A DNA stretch of 64,000 bases from Halanaerobium saccharolyticum. GTDB lineage: Bacteria > Bacillota > Halanaerobiia > Halanaerobiales > Halanaerobiaceae. Where the stretch lies: the NCBI RefSeq assembly GCF_003259895.1, contig NZ_QLME01000002.1, positions 59,489 to 123,488 on the forward strand. Reading direction: 5' to 3'. Under the pieces are notes generated by a model. The model worked only from the letters and a program-made list of their open reading frames with translations. It was not told the DNA's origin and ran no database searches. Position numbers and translations under genes: made by a program. Position 1 is the stretch's first letter; each line of letters begins with the position of its first letter. Shown piece by piece: positions 8,136-15,963 of the stretch.

Positions 8136-8900
8136 ATGTATTATATTGGTATTGATATTGGTTCAGTTGGCTGTAAGGGAGTTCTTTTTAAAGATCAGAT
8201 TGTAGATAAAAAACTATTACCTACAGGCTGGAATCCTCAAAGAAGCGGAGAGCAGACGCTTAATTACTTATTAGAAGCTAATGATTTGAAAGCTAAAGAC
8301 ATAGAAGGAGTTGTAGCTACTGGCTATGGACGAGTTTCCCAGCAATTTGCTGATAAAACTGTGACAGAAATAACTTGCCACGGTAAAGGCGGATATTATC
8401 TAAACAATAATATTAGAACTATTATTGATATAGGTGGTCAGGATAGCAAAGTAATATCTTTAAATGATTATGGTGATGTCATTGATTTTGTGATGAATGA
8501 TAAATGTGCTGCCGGGACAGGTAAATTTTTAGAGATGACAATTAATTCTCTGGAAGAACAAATTGATAATCTAGACAATATAATAAAAAATGAGAAAAAA
8601 GCTAAGATTAGCAGTATGTGTGCTGTTTTTGCAGAATCAGAAATAATTTCTCTCTTAGCTGCTGGTGTCAGCAAAAGTGAAATAGCTGGGGGGATTATTG
8701 ATTCGATTATAAATAGAATCAATATTTTGTTGAGTAAAATCACTTTCCAAGAGGATGTTCTTTTTACAGGGGGGCTGGCTCAAAGTGAAGTTATCAGAAG
8801 TGAACTTAGTAAAAAGCTGCAGACAGAAGTCTTTAGTTACTCAGATTCTCAGTTTGCTGGTGCTATTGGGGCAGCTTTAATCTCAAAAGATATTGACTAA
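8136..8900 (+). CDS. Acyl-CoA dehydratase activase / DCCP reductase component (YjiL type)
   Basis: 254 residues of the ASKHA ATPase fold. GIDIGSVGCKGVLF is phosphate loop 1; ATGYGR, DIGGQDSKVI and FTGGLAQ are the other ATP-site motifs. Cysteines in NDKCAAGTGKFLE and ISSMCAVFAESEI are the two that each subunit of the dimer gives to the bridging [4Fe-4S] cluster. Function: ATP hydrolysis drives electron transfer to the double-cubane partner encoded 12 bases upstream. Family membership is clear. Confidence 0.88.
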   Translation: MYYIGIDIGSVGCKGVLFKDQIVDKKLLPTGWNPQRSGEQTLNYLLEANDLKAKDIEGVVATGYGRVSQQFADKTVTEITCHGKGGYYLNNNIRTIIDIGGQDSKVISLNDYGDVIDFVMNDKCAAGTGKFLEMTINSLEEQIDNLDNIIKNEKKAKISSMCAVFAESEIISLLAAGVSKSEIAGGIIDSIINRINILLSKITFQEDVLFTGGLAQSEVIRSELSKKLQTEVFSYSDSQFAGAIGAALISKDID

Positions 8901-9001
8901 GTAAGATAAGTAAGATGATGCAAAACTCAAGATATTAACTTTTTTAGTTATAATTATTTGTAGTTTTAAGAGATTAAATTTATGATAAAGGAGCAAAAAT
9001 T

Positions 9002-9256
9002 TTGAAAGAGTATAACATAATATTTACTTTTTATTCAACTCATCTGGCTTTAGAATTTGAACGTGAGTTAAAAAATAGTGAAATAAATGTAAAAATCATT
9101 CCAGTTCCCAGGCAGATTAGTTCTTCCTGCGGTTTATCTGGAAGAATTAATGCTCAAGATTTAGAAAAAGTTAAGGAAATTTGTAATGATAGTGAAATAG
9201 AATATGAAGATATATACCAAATCAAGGGAGAAAACTTCAAAAAAATTTTTGAATAA
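9002..9256 (+). CDS. DUF3343 putative Se/S carrier protein
   Basis: A short 84-residue protein starting at TTG after AAAGGAGC. It has the family motif PVPRQISSSCGLSGRI around Cys43, the probable thiol that carries S or Se. DUF3343 proteins are commonly encoded with yedF and selenium-trait genes. It lies 26 bases ahead of the rhodanese gene and about 2.3 kb before yedF. A role as a small perselenide shuttle is inferred from context. Confidence 0.75.
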   Translation: MKEYNIIFTFYSTHLALEFERELKNSEINVKIIPVPRQISSSCGLSGRINAQDLEKVKEICNDSEIEYEDIYQIKGENFKKIFE

Positions 9257-9281
9257 ATAATCTAAATGGGAGATGTTTTGA

Positions 9282-10517
9282 ATGAAAAAAACAATACTTG
9301 TTTTCTGTTTTATATTACTAACTTTATGTTTAGTATCAGGAAATATTTTAGCAGAATATCAAACTAGTGAAATAGTTGAATCTGAAGATATGATATTGAT
9401 TGATTCTAGATCTTCATATTCCTATAATGGTTGGGCAATTGATGGAAAAGTAGGAGGACATATTCCCGGAGCTGTCTTGTTTTCTACAAAGTGGCTGGAA
9501 AACTTAGAAACTAATCAGGCAATTAAGAATGAACTTAATAGGTTTAACATAGTTAAAAATAAAGAACTGTATGTTTACGGAGATAATTCAGATACATTAG
9601 TGGATAAATTAAACGAGTTGGGTTATAAATCTTCTCAAATCGAAGTTGACTTGAAAGAATATGATAACTTAGCTCAAATGGAAAATTTTGAAATGCTTGT
9701 TCCACCAGTCTGGCTAAATGAAAAAATTAAAGCCGACCAGGTTTTTGTCTTAGAAGCTTCCTGGGGAGATCAATCTGAATATCTGAAAGGACATATACCA
9801 GGTAGTGTCCATATCAATACTGATGCCATCGAAGAAGGGCCTATCTGGAATAGAAAAAGTGATGAAGAAATTATTAAATCACTCGGCCAACATGGAATAA
9901 ATAAAGAGCAGACAGTTGTTGTTTATAGTGTGGCAGATACTACACCTGCAGCTCGACTCGCTTCAATATTAAAATATGCTGGTGTTAACGATGTTAGAAT
10001 TTTAGATGGAAATCTTAAGGCCTGGAATGCCGCTGGTTATGAACTGGAAACAGAAAAAGTTGAAGTTGAGCCAGTAGATTTTGGGGCTAAAAAAGTAGAA
10101 AATCCAGAATATATTATTGATTTAAAAGAAGCAAAAAAAGCTTATGATAACCCAAATTCAGATTTTATAGATGTTAGAAGTCCAGAAGAATTCAGGGGTG
10201 AAACTACAGGTTATGATTATATTCCCAAAGCCGGTAGAATTAAAGGTGCCATTTATGGCTATGGTGGTAAAAATGCCTATGATATGAGTGATTATCGTAA
10301 TCCTGATAATACAATGATTAGTTATACTTTTATGGAGTCCAGATGGCTGGAACAGAGTGTAGAAGCAGAAAATCAAAATAATTTTTATTGTGGAACTGGT
10401 TGGAGAGCTTCAGAAGTTTGGTTTTATGCTCTAGCTTTAGGTTGGGATAATGTTTCAGTATATGATGGCGGCTGGTTTGAATGGAGCGAAAATAAGCAGC
10501 CAGTTGTTAAAGAGTAA
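9282..10517 (+). CDS. Exported multi-domain rhodanese-like sulfurtransferase
   Basis: 411 residues with a signal peptide (KK, hydrophobic core to about residue 22, cleavage near ILAEYQ). Three rhodanese-like domains follow: about 32-130, 145-258 and 280-405. Only the third has the active-site cysteine (Cys370 in FYCGTGWRA). The matching loops in domains one (VYGDNSD) and two (VYSVADTTPAAR) have none, so those domains are probably structural. It would work outside the cytoplasmic membrane, carrying sulfane sulfur or perhaps selenium as a persulfide. It lies between the DUF3343 gene and a small membrane protein gene 5 bases downstream. Confidence 0.85.
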   Translation: MKKTILVFCFILLTLCLVSGNILAEYQTSEIVESEDMILIDSRSSYSYNGWAIDGKVGGHIPGAVLFSTKWLENLETNQAIKNELNRFNIVKNKELYVYGDNSDTLVDKLNELGYKSSQIEVDLKEYDNLAQMENFEMLVPPVWLNEKIKADQVFVLEASWGDQSEYLKGHIPGSVHINTDAIEEGPIWNRKSDEEIIKSLGQHGINKEQTVVVYSVADTTPAARLASILKYAGVNDVRILDGNLKAWNAAGYELETEKVEVEPVDFGAKKVENPEYIIDLKEAKKAYDNPNSDFIDVRSPEEFRGETTGYDYIPKAGRIKGAIYGYGGKNAYDMSDYRNPDNTMISYTFMESRWLEQSVEAENQNNFYCGTGWRASEVWFYALALGWDNVSVYDGGWFEWSENKQPVVKE

Positions 10518-10522
10518 TCAAA

Positions 10523-10915
10523 ATGAAAATAACTTTTAAAAGTATACTATTATTAACATCATATATCTGCTTAGCAGCTAGCTTAATTTTAACTAAGCTG
10601 GCTGCTAATTATCAAGGAATAAACCGGAGTTTAGTAACCAGAAGTTATTATGTGAACAAGGTACTTTTTAGTAATTTTAATTTGAAGGTATTTCAAAATT
10701 TATTGATTTTATTTTTTATATTTTTTGTTTATAAATTATTTCAAACTAAAAAATTATTTACTTATATCATCTTGATTGTCTGGAATATTGTACTTTTATA
10801 TATTTTATTTAGATATCATGAACTTACTATTTTAGGTTTACCTTATCTTACAATTACAATATTTTTAGTTTTTTCGCTCCACTTTATTTATGCTTTCAGC
10901 AGGTTTAAAGACTAA
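10523..10915 (+). CDS. Small membrane protein of unknown function
   Basis: 130 residues and not recognised. Four hydrophobic segments at about 8-28, 57-73, 80-98 and 103-125 suggest an integral membrane protein; the loop between the first two is basic. It starts 5 bases after the rhodanese stop, so it is probably in the same transcript and might anchor or assist that exported protein. There is no clear Shine-Dalgarno beyond GAGTAATC. Composition matches the neighbourhood. Confidence 0.55.
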   Translation: MKITFKSILLLTSYICLAASLILTKLAANYQGINRSLVTRSYYVNKVLFSNFNLKVFQNLLILFFIFFVYKLFQTKKLFTYIILIVWNIVLLYILFRYHELTILGLPYLTITIFLVFSLHFIYAFSRFKD

Positions 10916-11000
10916 AGGTGGTTAGATAAAACTGGAATTAAATATTATTATTGATAAAATTAATAGTGTGGATGTATAATCTAAGAATAGAGGGATATTA

Positions 11001-11525
11001 ATGATAAACAAATTAAAGTCAATAATTTTTGGCCCGGATTATAGTGAGATGCAGAAAGATTTTGCAGACAATACAATTAATCTCAGCAATATTAAAGAAA
11101 AAGCCGAGAACTATTATCGAAATGGTGATTTTTACTGCTCGGAATCGATAATCAAGACTTTTATTGAAGAATTTGCTCTAGATCTTCCTGATGATGTAAT
11201 AGCAATGGCTTCTGCTTTTCCTGTTGGCATGGGTAATTCTGGCTGCAGCTGTGGAGCAGTCATTGGTGCCCAGATGATGCTAGGATACTTTTTTGGCAGA
11301 AGGCAGGCGGGAAGTAAAAAAGTAAATAAGACAATGGAACTTTCAGCTGAATTACATGATTATTTTAGGGATGAACATGGTTCTCTCTGCTGTAGAGTTC
11401 TAACTAAAGATTACAAACTTGGTTCTAAAGATCATATTAAACAATGTGTAGATTTTACTGGTGAGATGGCTTATGTTGCTGCTAAAAAAATATGTGAAGA
11501 ATTAGACTTAGAATATAGAGAATAA
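11001..11525 (+). CDS. C_GCAxxG_C_C family protein (second copy)
   Basis: 174 residues with the same cysteine pattern as the copy at 4463: YCSESII, GCSCGAVIGAQMMLG, LCCRVLTKDYKLGS and QCVDFTGEMAY. It differs by an N-terminal extension of about 25 residues. ATG follows AGAGGGATATT. It is followed after 40 bases by yedF, which links this protein family to selenium metabolism more closely than the first copy does. Function unknown; the cysteines suggest metal or cluster binding. Confidence 0.78.
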   Translation: MINKLKSIIFGPDYSEMQKDFADNTINLSNIKEKAENYYRNGDFYCSESIIKTFIEEFALDLPDDVIAMASAFPVGMGNSGCSCGAVIGAQMMLGYFFGRRQAGSKKVNKTMELSAELHDYFRDEHGSLCCRVLTKDYKLGSKDHIKQCVDFTGEMAYVAAKKICEELDLEYRE

Positions 11526-11565
11526 TAAAGAGTATGATTTATTTAAAAAATTGGAGGTAATGATA

Positions 11566-12147
11566 ATGAAAGAAATTGACGCTAAAGGTTTAGCATGTCC
11601 TAAACCAGTTGTACTTGCCAAAAAAGCTATAACTTCTAATCAAGAAGTATTAGTAATTGTTGATAATCAGACTGCTGCTTCGAATTTAACTAAATTAGGC
11701 AATAAAATGGAAGCTGAAGTTTCAGTTGTAGAAGAATCGGAAACTGAATTTAGAGTCATGTTTAAAAAATCAAAAAGTAGTAACAGCGAAAACGATGAAT
11801 CAAAATCAGAAAGTAAAGGAGCTAAAATTTATTTAATTCCAGCAGATACTATGGGAGATGGAGAACGAGAATTGGGTCAAATCTTAATTAAAGGCTTTAT
11901 TTCTACTATTAAAGAGTTAGATCCTCTGCCTAAAAAAATTATTTTTTTAAATTCTGGAGTTAAATTAGCTGTCAAAAAAGATGTTACTTCTTATTTAAAA
12001 GAGCTTGAGGATAAAGGGGTTGAAATACTTCTCTGTGGAACCTGTGTTGACTATTATGGACTACAGGAAGAAGTAGAAGTAGGAGAAATAAGTAATATGT
12101 TTGAGATTGCTGATAGTTTGAACAGAGAAGAAGCTGTTGTAATTTAA
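11566..12147 (+). CDS. yedF: Sulfurtransferase-like selenium metabolism protein YedF
   Basis: 193 residues. Residues 1-72 are a TusA-like domain with the CPKP motif at Cys10 (GLACPKPVV), the sulfur/selenium-accepting cysteine. After a polar linker (about 73-90), residues 90-193 form a DsrE-like domain with LLCGTCVDYYGL. This two-domain form is a recognised marker of selenium-using bacteria. Of the nearby starts, ATG 11566 is best spaced (8 bases) from GGAGG. A decayed selD copy lies directly downstream, the usual partner of yedF. Confidence 0.88.
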   Translation: MKEIDAKGLACPKPVVLAKKAITSNQEVLVIVDNQTAASNLTKLGNKMEAEVSVVEESETEFRVMFKKSKSSNSENDESKSESKGAKIYLIPADTMGDGERELGQILIKGFISTIKELDPLPKKIIFLNSGVKLAVKKDVTSYLKELEDKGVEILLCGTCVDYYGLQEEVEVGEISNMFEIADSLNREEAVVI

Positions 12148-12165
12148 TCTAGAAAGAGAGAGTTA

Positions 12166-12435
12166 AACTTTTCTAAGATAAAGTAAAAGAAGCTGGTGCT
12201 TATAAAAATAGAGACAATTATCAGGAATTTGTCAGCGAAAGTGGACAGTGGACAGAGAGATCAGATACTTTACGACTTAATGCATGATCCTTAGACTTCA
12301 GGAGGACTTTTAATTTCAGTGGCAGAAGCAGATACAGCTGACTTATTAATTGACCTTTATGCAGCAGGACTTGATGTGGCAGTAATTGCAAAAGCTCATC
12401 AAGGTGAAAAAGGAATTAAGATAAACTGGAATTGA
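12166..12435 (+). pseudogene. selD: selD remnant (selenide, water dikinase, C-terminal quarter)
   Basis: Translated in two frames, this stretch reads as the end of SelD. In frame from 12177 it gives KVKEAGAYKNRD. After a frameshift near 12275 it gives LMHDP-stop-TSGGLLISV and continues to a normal TGA at 12433. The stop at 12292 (TAG) replaces the glutamine of the very conserved DPQTSGG motif. Also present are an upstream in-frame TAA near 12174 and loss of about three quarters of the gene. With at least three lesions it cannot make SelD. The old transcription terminator behind it is still intact. A working selD must be elsewhere because two Sec-containing genes follow. Confidence 0.8.
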
Positions 12436-12451
12436 ATTATTAATTATTTAC

Positions 12452-12498
12452 CCTCTTAGGTTAGAAGGATCAATTCTAATTTAAGAGGATTTATTTTT
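12452..12498 (+). terminator. Rho-independent terminator after selD remnant
   Basis: CCTCTTA (12452-12458) pairs with TAAGAGG (12482-12488). The inner bases GGTTAGAA and TTCTAATT pair with wobbles around a short loop, and TTTATTTTTAT follows. It separates the selenium island from the grd promoter. Confidence 0.7.
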
Positions 12499-12592
12499 AT
12501 AATAGGAGTAATTAAATGTTTAGTACTTAATAAGAAAAGTCCATTTATTAAATATTAATACAGAAAATTATAAAAAAAGTAGTAAAAAAAAT

Positions 12593-12625
12593 CACAATCA
12601 TGATTGACATATAATCATGATTGTG
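12593..12625. promoter_or_regulatory. Operator-like 13-bp inverted repeat over the grdA promoter
   Basis: CACAATCATGATT (12593-12605) and AATCATGATTGTG (12613-12625) are exact reverse complements separated by 7 bases. Each arm contains the self-complementary core AATCATGATT, with centres 17 bp apart. The repeat overlaps the -35 box and covers the spacer, the position expected for a repressor or a class II activator. The same core occurs upstream of the cysteine desulfurase at 3080. Confidence 0.65.
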
Positions 12626-12632
12626 GTATTAT
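12604..12632 (+). promoter_or_regulatory. Sigma-A-type promoter of the grdA operon
   Basis: TTGACA (12604-12609), a 17-base spacer, then TATTAT (12627-12632, continuing AAT). It stands 48 bases ahead of the grdA start and is embedded in the inverted repeat described for 12593-12625. This is the best match to consensus seen in the window. Confidence 0.75.
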
Positions 12633-12679
12633 AATATTGCGAAAATGATGAAAATAAAAATATCAAGGAGGTGTTACTC

Positions 12680-13150
12680 ATGTTAGAAGGTAAAAAGATT
12701 GCTATTTTAGGCGATCGTGATGGTATCCCTGGACCAGCTATTGAAGAATGTATTGAAACAACTGGTGCAGATGAAGTTGTATTTACTACAACTGAGTGCT
12801 TTGTCTGAACAAGCGCAGGAGCTATGGACCTGGAAAATCAGCAGAGAATAAAAGATCTTGCTGATAAACACGGTGCGGAGAACCTTGTTGTTATCTTAGG
12901 TGGTGCAGAAGCAGAAGCTTCTGGATTAGCCTGTGAAACTGTAACAAATGGTGATCCAACCTTTGCAGGACCATTAGCAGGAGTTCCGTTGGGACTCGCG
13001 TGTTATCATGTCGTGGAACCAGAAATCAAATCTGAAATTGATGATCAGGTTTATGATGATCAAATCAGTATGATGGAAATGGTATTAGATGTAGATGCTA
13101 TTGTAGAAGAGGTAAAAACCTATCGCGAGAAGTATTCAGAATATAAGTAA
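12680..13150 (+). CDS. grdA: Glycine/sarcosine/betaine reductase selenoprotein A (UGA = Sec at codon 43)
   Basis: 156 residues when the in-frame TGA at 12806-12808 is read as selenocysteine. The motif is [17 protein letters not shown], the GrdA active-site CxxU, at the expected place. ATG 12680 follows AAGGAGGTG. Length and N terminus ([19 protein letters not shown]) match the family, usually about 150-158 residues. GrdA accepts the carboxymethyl group from the substrate-specific B component as a selenoether and passes it to component C. The stretch after TGA can form a small stem (CAGG 12816-12819 with CCTG 12829-12832), a possible bacterial SECIS. Reading from the internal ATG at 12824 would discard the active site. 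Confidence 0.95.
12806..12832 (+). other. UGA-Sec codon and possible SECIS hairpin in grdA
   Basis: The TGA at codon 43 lies within the conserved CxxU motif. CAGG/CCTG with a 9-base loop follows 7 bases later. The stem is short, so the hairpin itself is tentative, but the Sec codon is certain from conservation on both sides. Confidence 0.6.
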
Positions 13151-13204
13151 AAGCATATTCTGAGTAAGATTGTGAATTAATTACTAAGAAAGGGGTGGAC
13201 CGCG

Positions 13205-14530
13205 GTGAAACTTGAACTCGGAAATTTTTATGTAAAAGATATTGAGTTCGGTGCCAAAACTGCTTTTAATGATGGAATACTGACTATCAATAAAGAAGAA
13301 GCATTAGAAGTGGTTTTTAAAGATAATCATATTACTGAGGCAGACTTGAGAATAGTTAAGCCTGGAGATATGGTTCGTCTGGTACCAGTTAAAGAAGCAA
13401 TTGAACCCCGCTTCCGCGTAGGGGGAGGACCTGTTTTTCCTGGTGTAACTGGAAAACTCATGCAGGCTGGTGAAGGTGAAACTCGCTGCTTAAAAGATAT
13501 GAGTGTTTTAGTTGTAGGTAAACACTGGGGTGGTTTCCAGGACGGACTTATTGACATGGGAGGAGAAGGTGCAAAATATACACATTTTTCCTCTTTAAAA
13601 AATGTTGTTTTAGTTGCTGATACTGATGAAGAATTTGAGCAGCGAGAACAGCAGAAAAAAAATCATGCCTTGAGATGGGCCGGAATGAGACTTGCAGAAT
13701 ATTTAGGTGAGGCAGTTAAAGATTTAGAGCCAGAAGATAAAGATACATATGAGCTGGAACCTTTAACCAAAAGATCTAAAGAGTTAGACGAACTTCCTAG
13801 CGTTGCAATTGTAATGCAGCCACAATCTCAGATGGAAGAAAAAGGTTATAATGACCTAAACTATGGTTGGGATACAAATAGAATGCTTCCAACTTTTATG
13901 CATCCTAATGAGATTCTGGATGGAGCAATGATTTCCGGCAGCTTTATGCCCTGTTCTTCAAAATGGGCGACTTATGATTTTCAGAATTTCCCATTGATTA
14001 GAAGACTTTATCAAGAACACGGTAAGACAATTAATTTTGTTGGTGTGATTATGTCAAACTTAAATGTTGCGCTTGAGCAGAAAGAGCGTTCAGCACAGTT
14101 TGTGGCTCAAATGGCTAAATCTCTTGGAGTTGATGCAGCAATAGTAACAGAAGAAGGATACGGAAATCCAGATGCTGATTACATTGGCTGTCTGGTTGCT
14201 TTAGAGGATGCCGGTGTTAAAACAGTTGGTGTCAGCAATGAAGCAACAGGAAGAGATGGTGGCTCACAGCCATTAGTAACTTTAGATCCAAAAGCAGATG
14301 CACTTGTTTCTACAGGTAATGTATCTGAACTAATTGAATTACCTCCTATGGATGAGGTAATTGGTGAATTAGAAGCACTTGCCAGAGATGGACTTTCTGG
14401 AGGCTGGGAAGATGACGAAGTCCTCGGTTCTTCAGTTAAAGAAGACGGTTCAATTATTATGGAAAATAATGCAATGTTCTGTGGAGATCGAATTGCTGGT
14501 TGGTCTCCAAAAACAATGAAAGAATTTTAA
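13205..14530 (+). CDS. grdI: Component B proprotein (GrdE/GrdG/GrdI family), probably betaine-type
   Basis: 441 residues starting at GTG after AAAGGGGTGG. It is the precursor that is cut to give two subunits, the C-terminal one bearing a pyruvoyl group made from a cysteine. Cys250 in GSFMPCSSKW is at the expected position (near 242 in characterised GrdE). GGDG-like GRDGGSQPLV follows later. The cleavage region differs from what I recall of glycine-specific GrdE, and a BCCT betaine transporter is 1.4 kb downstream, so the betaine form (GrdI) is favoured. Glycine (GrdE) or sarcosine (GrdG) cannot be excluded. Confidence 0.8.
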   Translation: MKLELGNFYVKDIEFGAKTAFNDGILTINKEEALEVVFKDNHITEADLRIVKPGDMVRLVPVKEAIEPRFRVGGGPVFPGVTGKLMQAGEGETRCLKDMSVLVVGKHWGGFQDGLIDMGGEGAKYTHFSSLKNVVLVADTDEEFEQREQQKKNHALRWAGMRLAEYLGEAVKDLEPEDKDTYELEPLTKRSKELDELPSVAIVMQPQSQMEEKGYNDLNYGWDTNRMLPTFMHPNEILDGAMISGSFMPCSSKWATYDFQNFPLIRRLYQEHGKTINFVGVIMSNLNVALEQKERSAQFVAQMAKSLGVDAAIVTEEGYGNPDADYIGCLVALEDAGVKTVGVSNEATGRDGGSQPLVTLDPKADALVSTGNVSELIELPPMDEVIGELEALARDGLSGGWEDDEVLGSSVKEDGSIIMENNAMFCGDRIAGWSPKTMKEF

Positions 14531-14548
14531 ACCGGGGAGGTGGAATAA

Positions 14549-15868
14549 ATGAAAAAAGCAGTTGTATATTTAAACCAATTTTTTGGTCAGATAGGTGGAG
14601 AAGATGTTGCAGATCATGCTCCTGAAATAAGAGAAGAAAAGGTTGGAGCAGCAATGCTTTATAATCAGTTACTTGATGCAGAAGTTACTCATACTGTGAT
14701 TTGTGGAGATAATTTTATGGGTAGTAGGACTGAGGAAGCTGTAGAAACTATTCTTGATTTCTTAAAAGATGTAGATTTTGATATCTTCTTTGCTGGACCC
14801 GCTTTTCAGGCTGGACGTTATGGTATGGCCTGTGGTGAAATTGGTAAAGCAGTAAAAGAAGAGTTTGATGTACCTGTAATTTCATCGATGAATATTGAGA
14901 ACCCCGGTGTTGAAGTCTTTAAGAAGGATATTTATATCTTCCCGGGTGGACACAGTGCTGCAAAAATGAGAGATGATGTTAAAAAAATAACTGATTTTGG
15001 TAATAAGATTCTGAATGGAGAAAAATTATTACCTGCAGAAAAAGAAGGTTATTATAAACGTGGTATTAGACATCAATATTTCTTAGAAGATGAGACTCCA
15101 GCATATGAGAGAGCAATTGATATGCTGTTGAAAAAGATTAATGGTGAAGAATTTGAAAGTGAACTACCCATACCTGAATTAGATCTGGTAGAAATTGCTC
15201 CAGCAATTGAGGATTTAAGTAAAACAACTATTGCTTTAGTGACTTCAGGTGGTATTGTACCTGTTGATAATCCAGATAAAATACAGTCGGCTTCTGCTAC
15301 AAGATGGGGTAAATATGATATAAGTGCTATGGATAAACTAGACAACAGAGAAGATTTAGCTTTTAAAACTATTCATGCTGGTTATGACCCTGCTGCAGCT
15401 GATGCTGATCCTAACGTTGTAGTTCCCGTTGATGCAATGCGCAAATATGAAAAAGAAGGTAGAATTGGTAAATTACATGACTATTTCTATTCAACAGTAG
15501 GAACTGGTACTACTCAGAAAGAGGCTGCCAGAATGGGTAAGGAAATAGCCCAAGAATTACAAGATGCCAATGTTCAAGCAGTTATTTTAACATCCACTTG
15601 AGGTACCTGTACACGTTGCGGTGCAACAATGGTGAAAGAAATTGAAAAAGCTGGTTTTACAGTTGTTCAAATGGCAAACTTGATTCCTGTAGCAAAAACT
15701 GTTGGTGCTAATAGAATGGTTCCAACTATTTCTATCCCTTATCCATTAGGTGATCCTTCTACAAGTAAAGAAGAACAGTGGGAGTTAAGATATCACAGAG
15801 TGGGAGTAGCTTTAGACGCTCTAACAACTGAGATTGAAGAGCAAAAAGTCTTTGATGTAGAAATCTAA
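14549..15868 (+). CDS. grdH: Component B selenoprotein (GrdB/GrdF/GrdH family; UGA = Sec at codon 351)
   Basis: 439 residues when the TGA at 15599-15601 is read as Sec. The motif is LTST-Sec-GTCTRCGATM, the UxxCxxC of component B, and the position is nearly that of known family members (about 350). Start ATG follows GGGGAGGTGG. The N terminus VVYLNQFFGQIGGEDVADHAPE and FFAGPAFQAGRYGMACG are family signatures. It works with the pyruvoyl protein encoded just upstream: the substrate amine binds as a Schiff base and is cleaved reductively to a Se-carboxymethyl on GrdA. The betaine assignment is by context. The ORF parts before and after TGA would otherwise look like two genes. Confidence 0.88.
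15599..15627 (+). other. UGA-Sec codon and SECIS-like hairpin in grdH
   Basis: TGA at 15599 is followed by GTTGC (15615-15619), loop GGT, GCAAC (15623-15627): a 5-bp stem with its loop about 18 bases after the UGA, the spacing bacterial SECIS elements need for SelB binding. The same bases encode the conserved TRCGAT, so structure and coding overlap. Confidence 0.6.
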
Positions 15869-15876
15869 ATATTAAA

Positions 15877-15913
15877 CCTCTACCCCTCCTTTATAGGTGG
15901 GGTAGGGGTCTTT
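15877..15913 (+). terminator. Terminator/attenuator between grdH and the BCCT gene
   Basis: CCTCTACCCCTCC (15877-15889) pairs with GGTGGGGTAGGGG (15896-15908) with one T-T mismatch and a 6-base loop, then TCTTT. The U-run is short, so partial read-through into the transporter gene is plausible. Confidence 0.65.
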
Positions 15914-15963
15914 AACTGAGATTTAAGTGAAAAATATAACACATTCTATAAGGGGTGAAGTAG

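Noticed and set aside
12292..12294. TAG in the selD remnant as a recoded (pyrrolysine-like) codon
   Set aside because: There is also a frameshift, an upstream stop and loss of most of the gene, so it is decay and not recoding.
12824..13150. A 108-residue ORF starting [12 protein letters not shown] as a separate gene
   Set aside because: It is the C-terminal part of GrdA after the in-frame UGA; reading UGA as Sec restores the family's active site and N terminus.
15629..15868. A 79-residue ORF after the grdH stop as a separate gene
   Set aside because: It continues grdH in the same frame after UGA-Sec; the UxxCxxC motif spans the codon.
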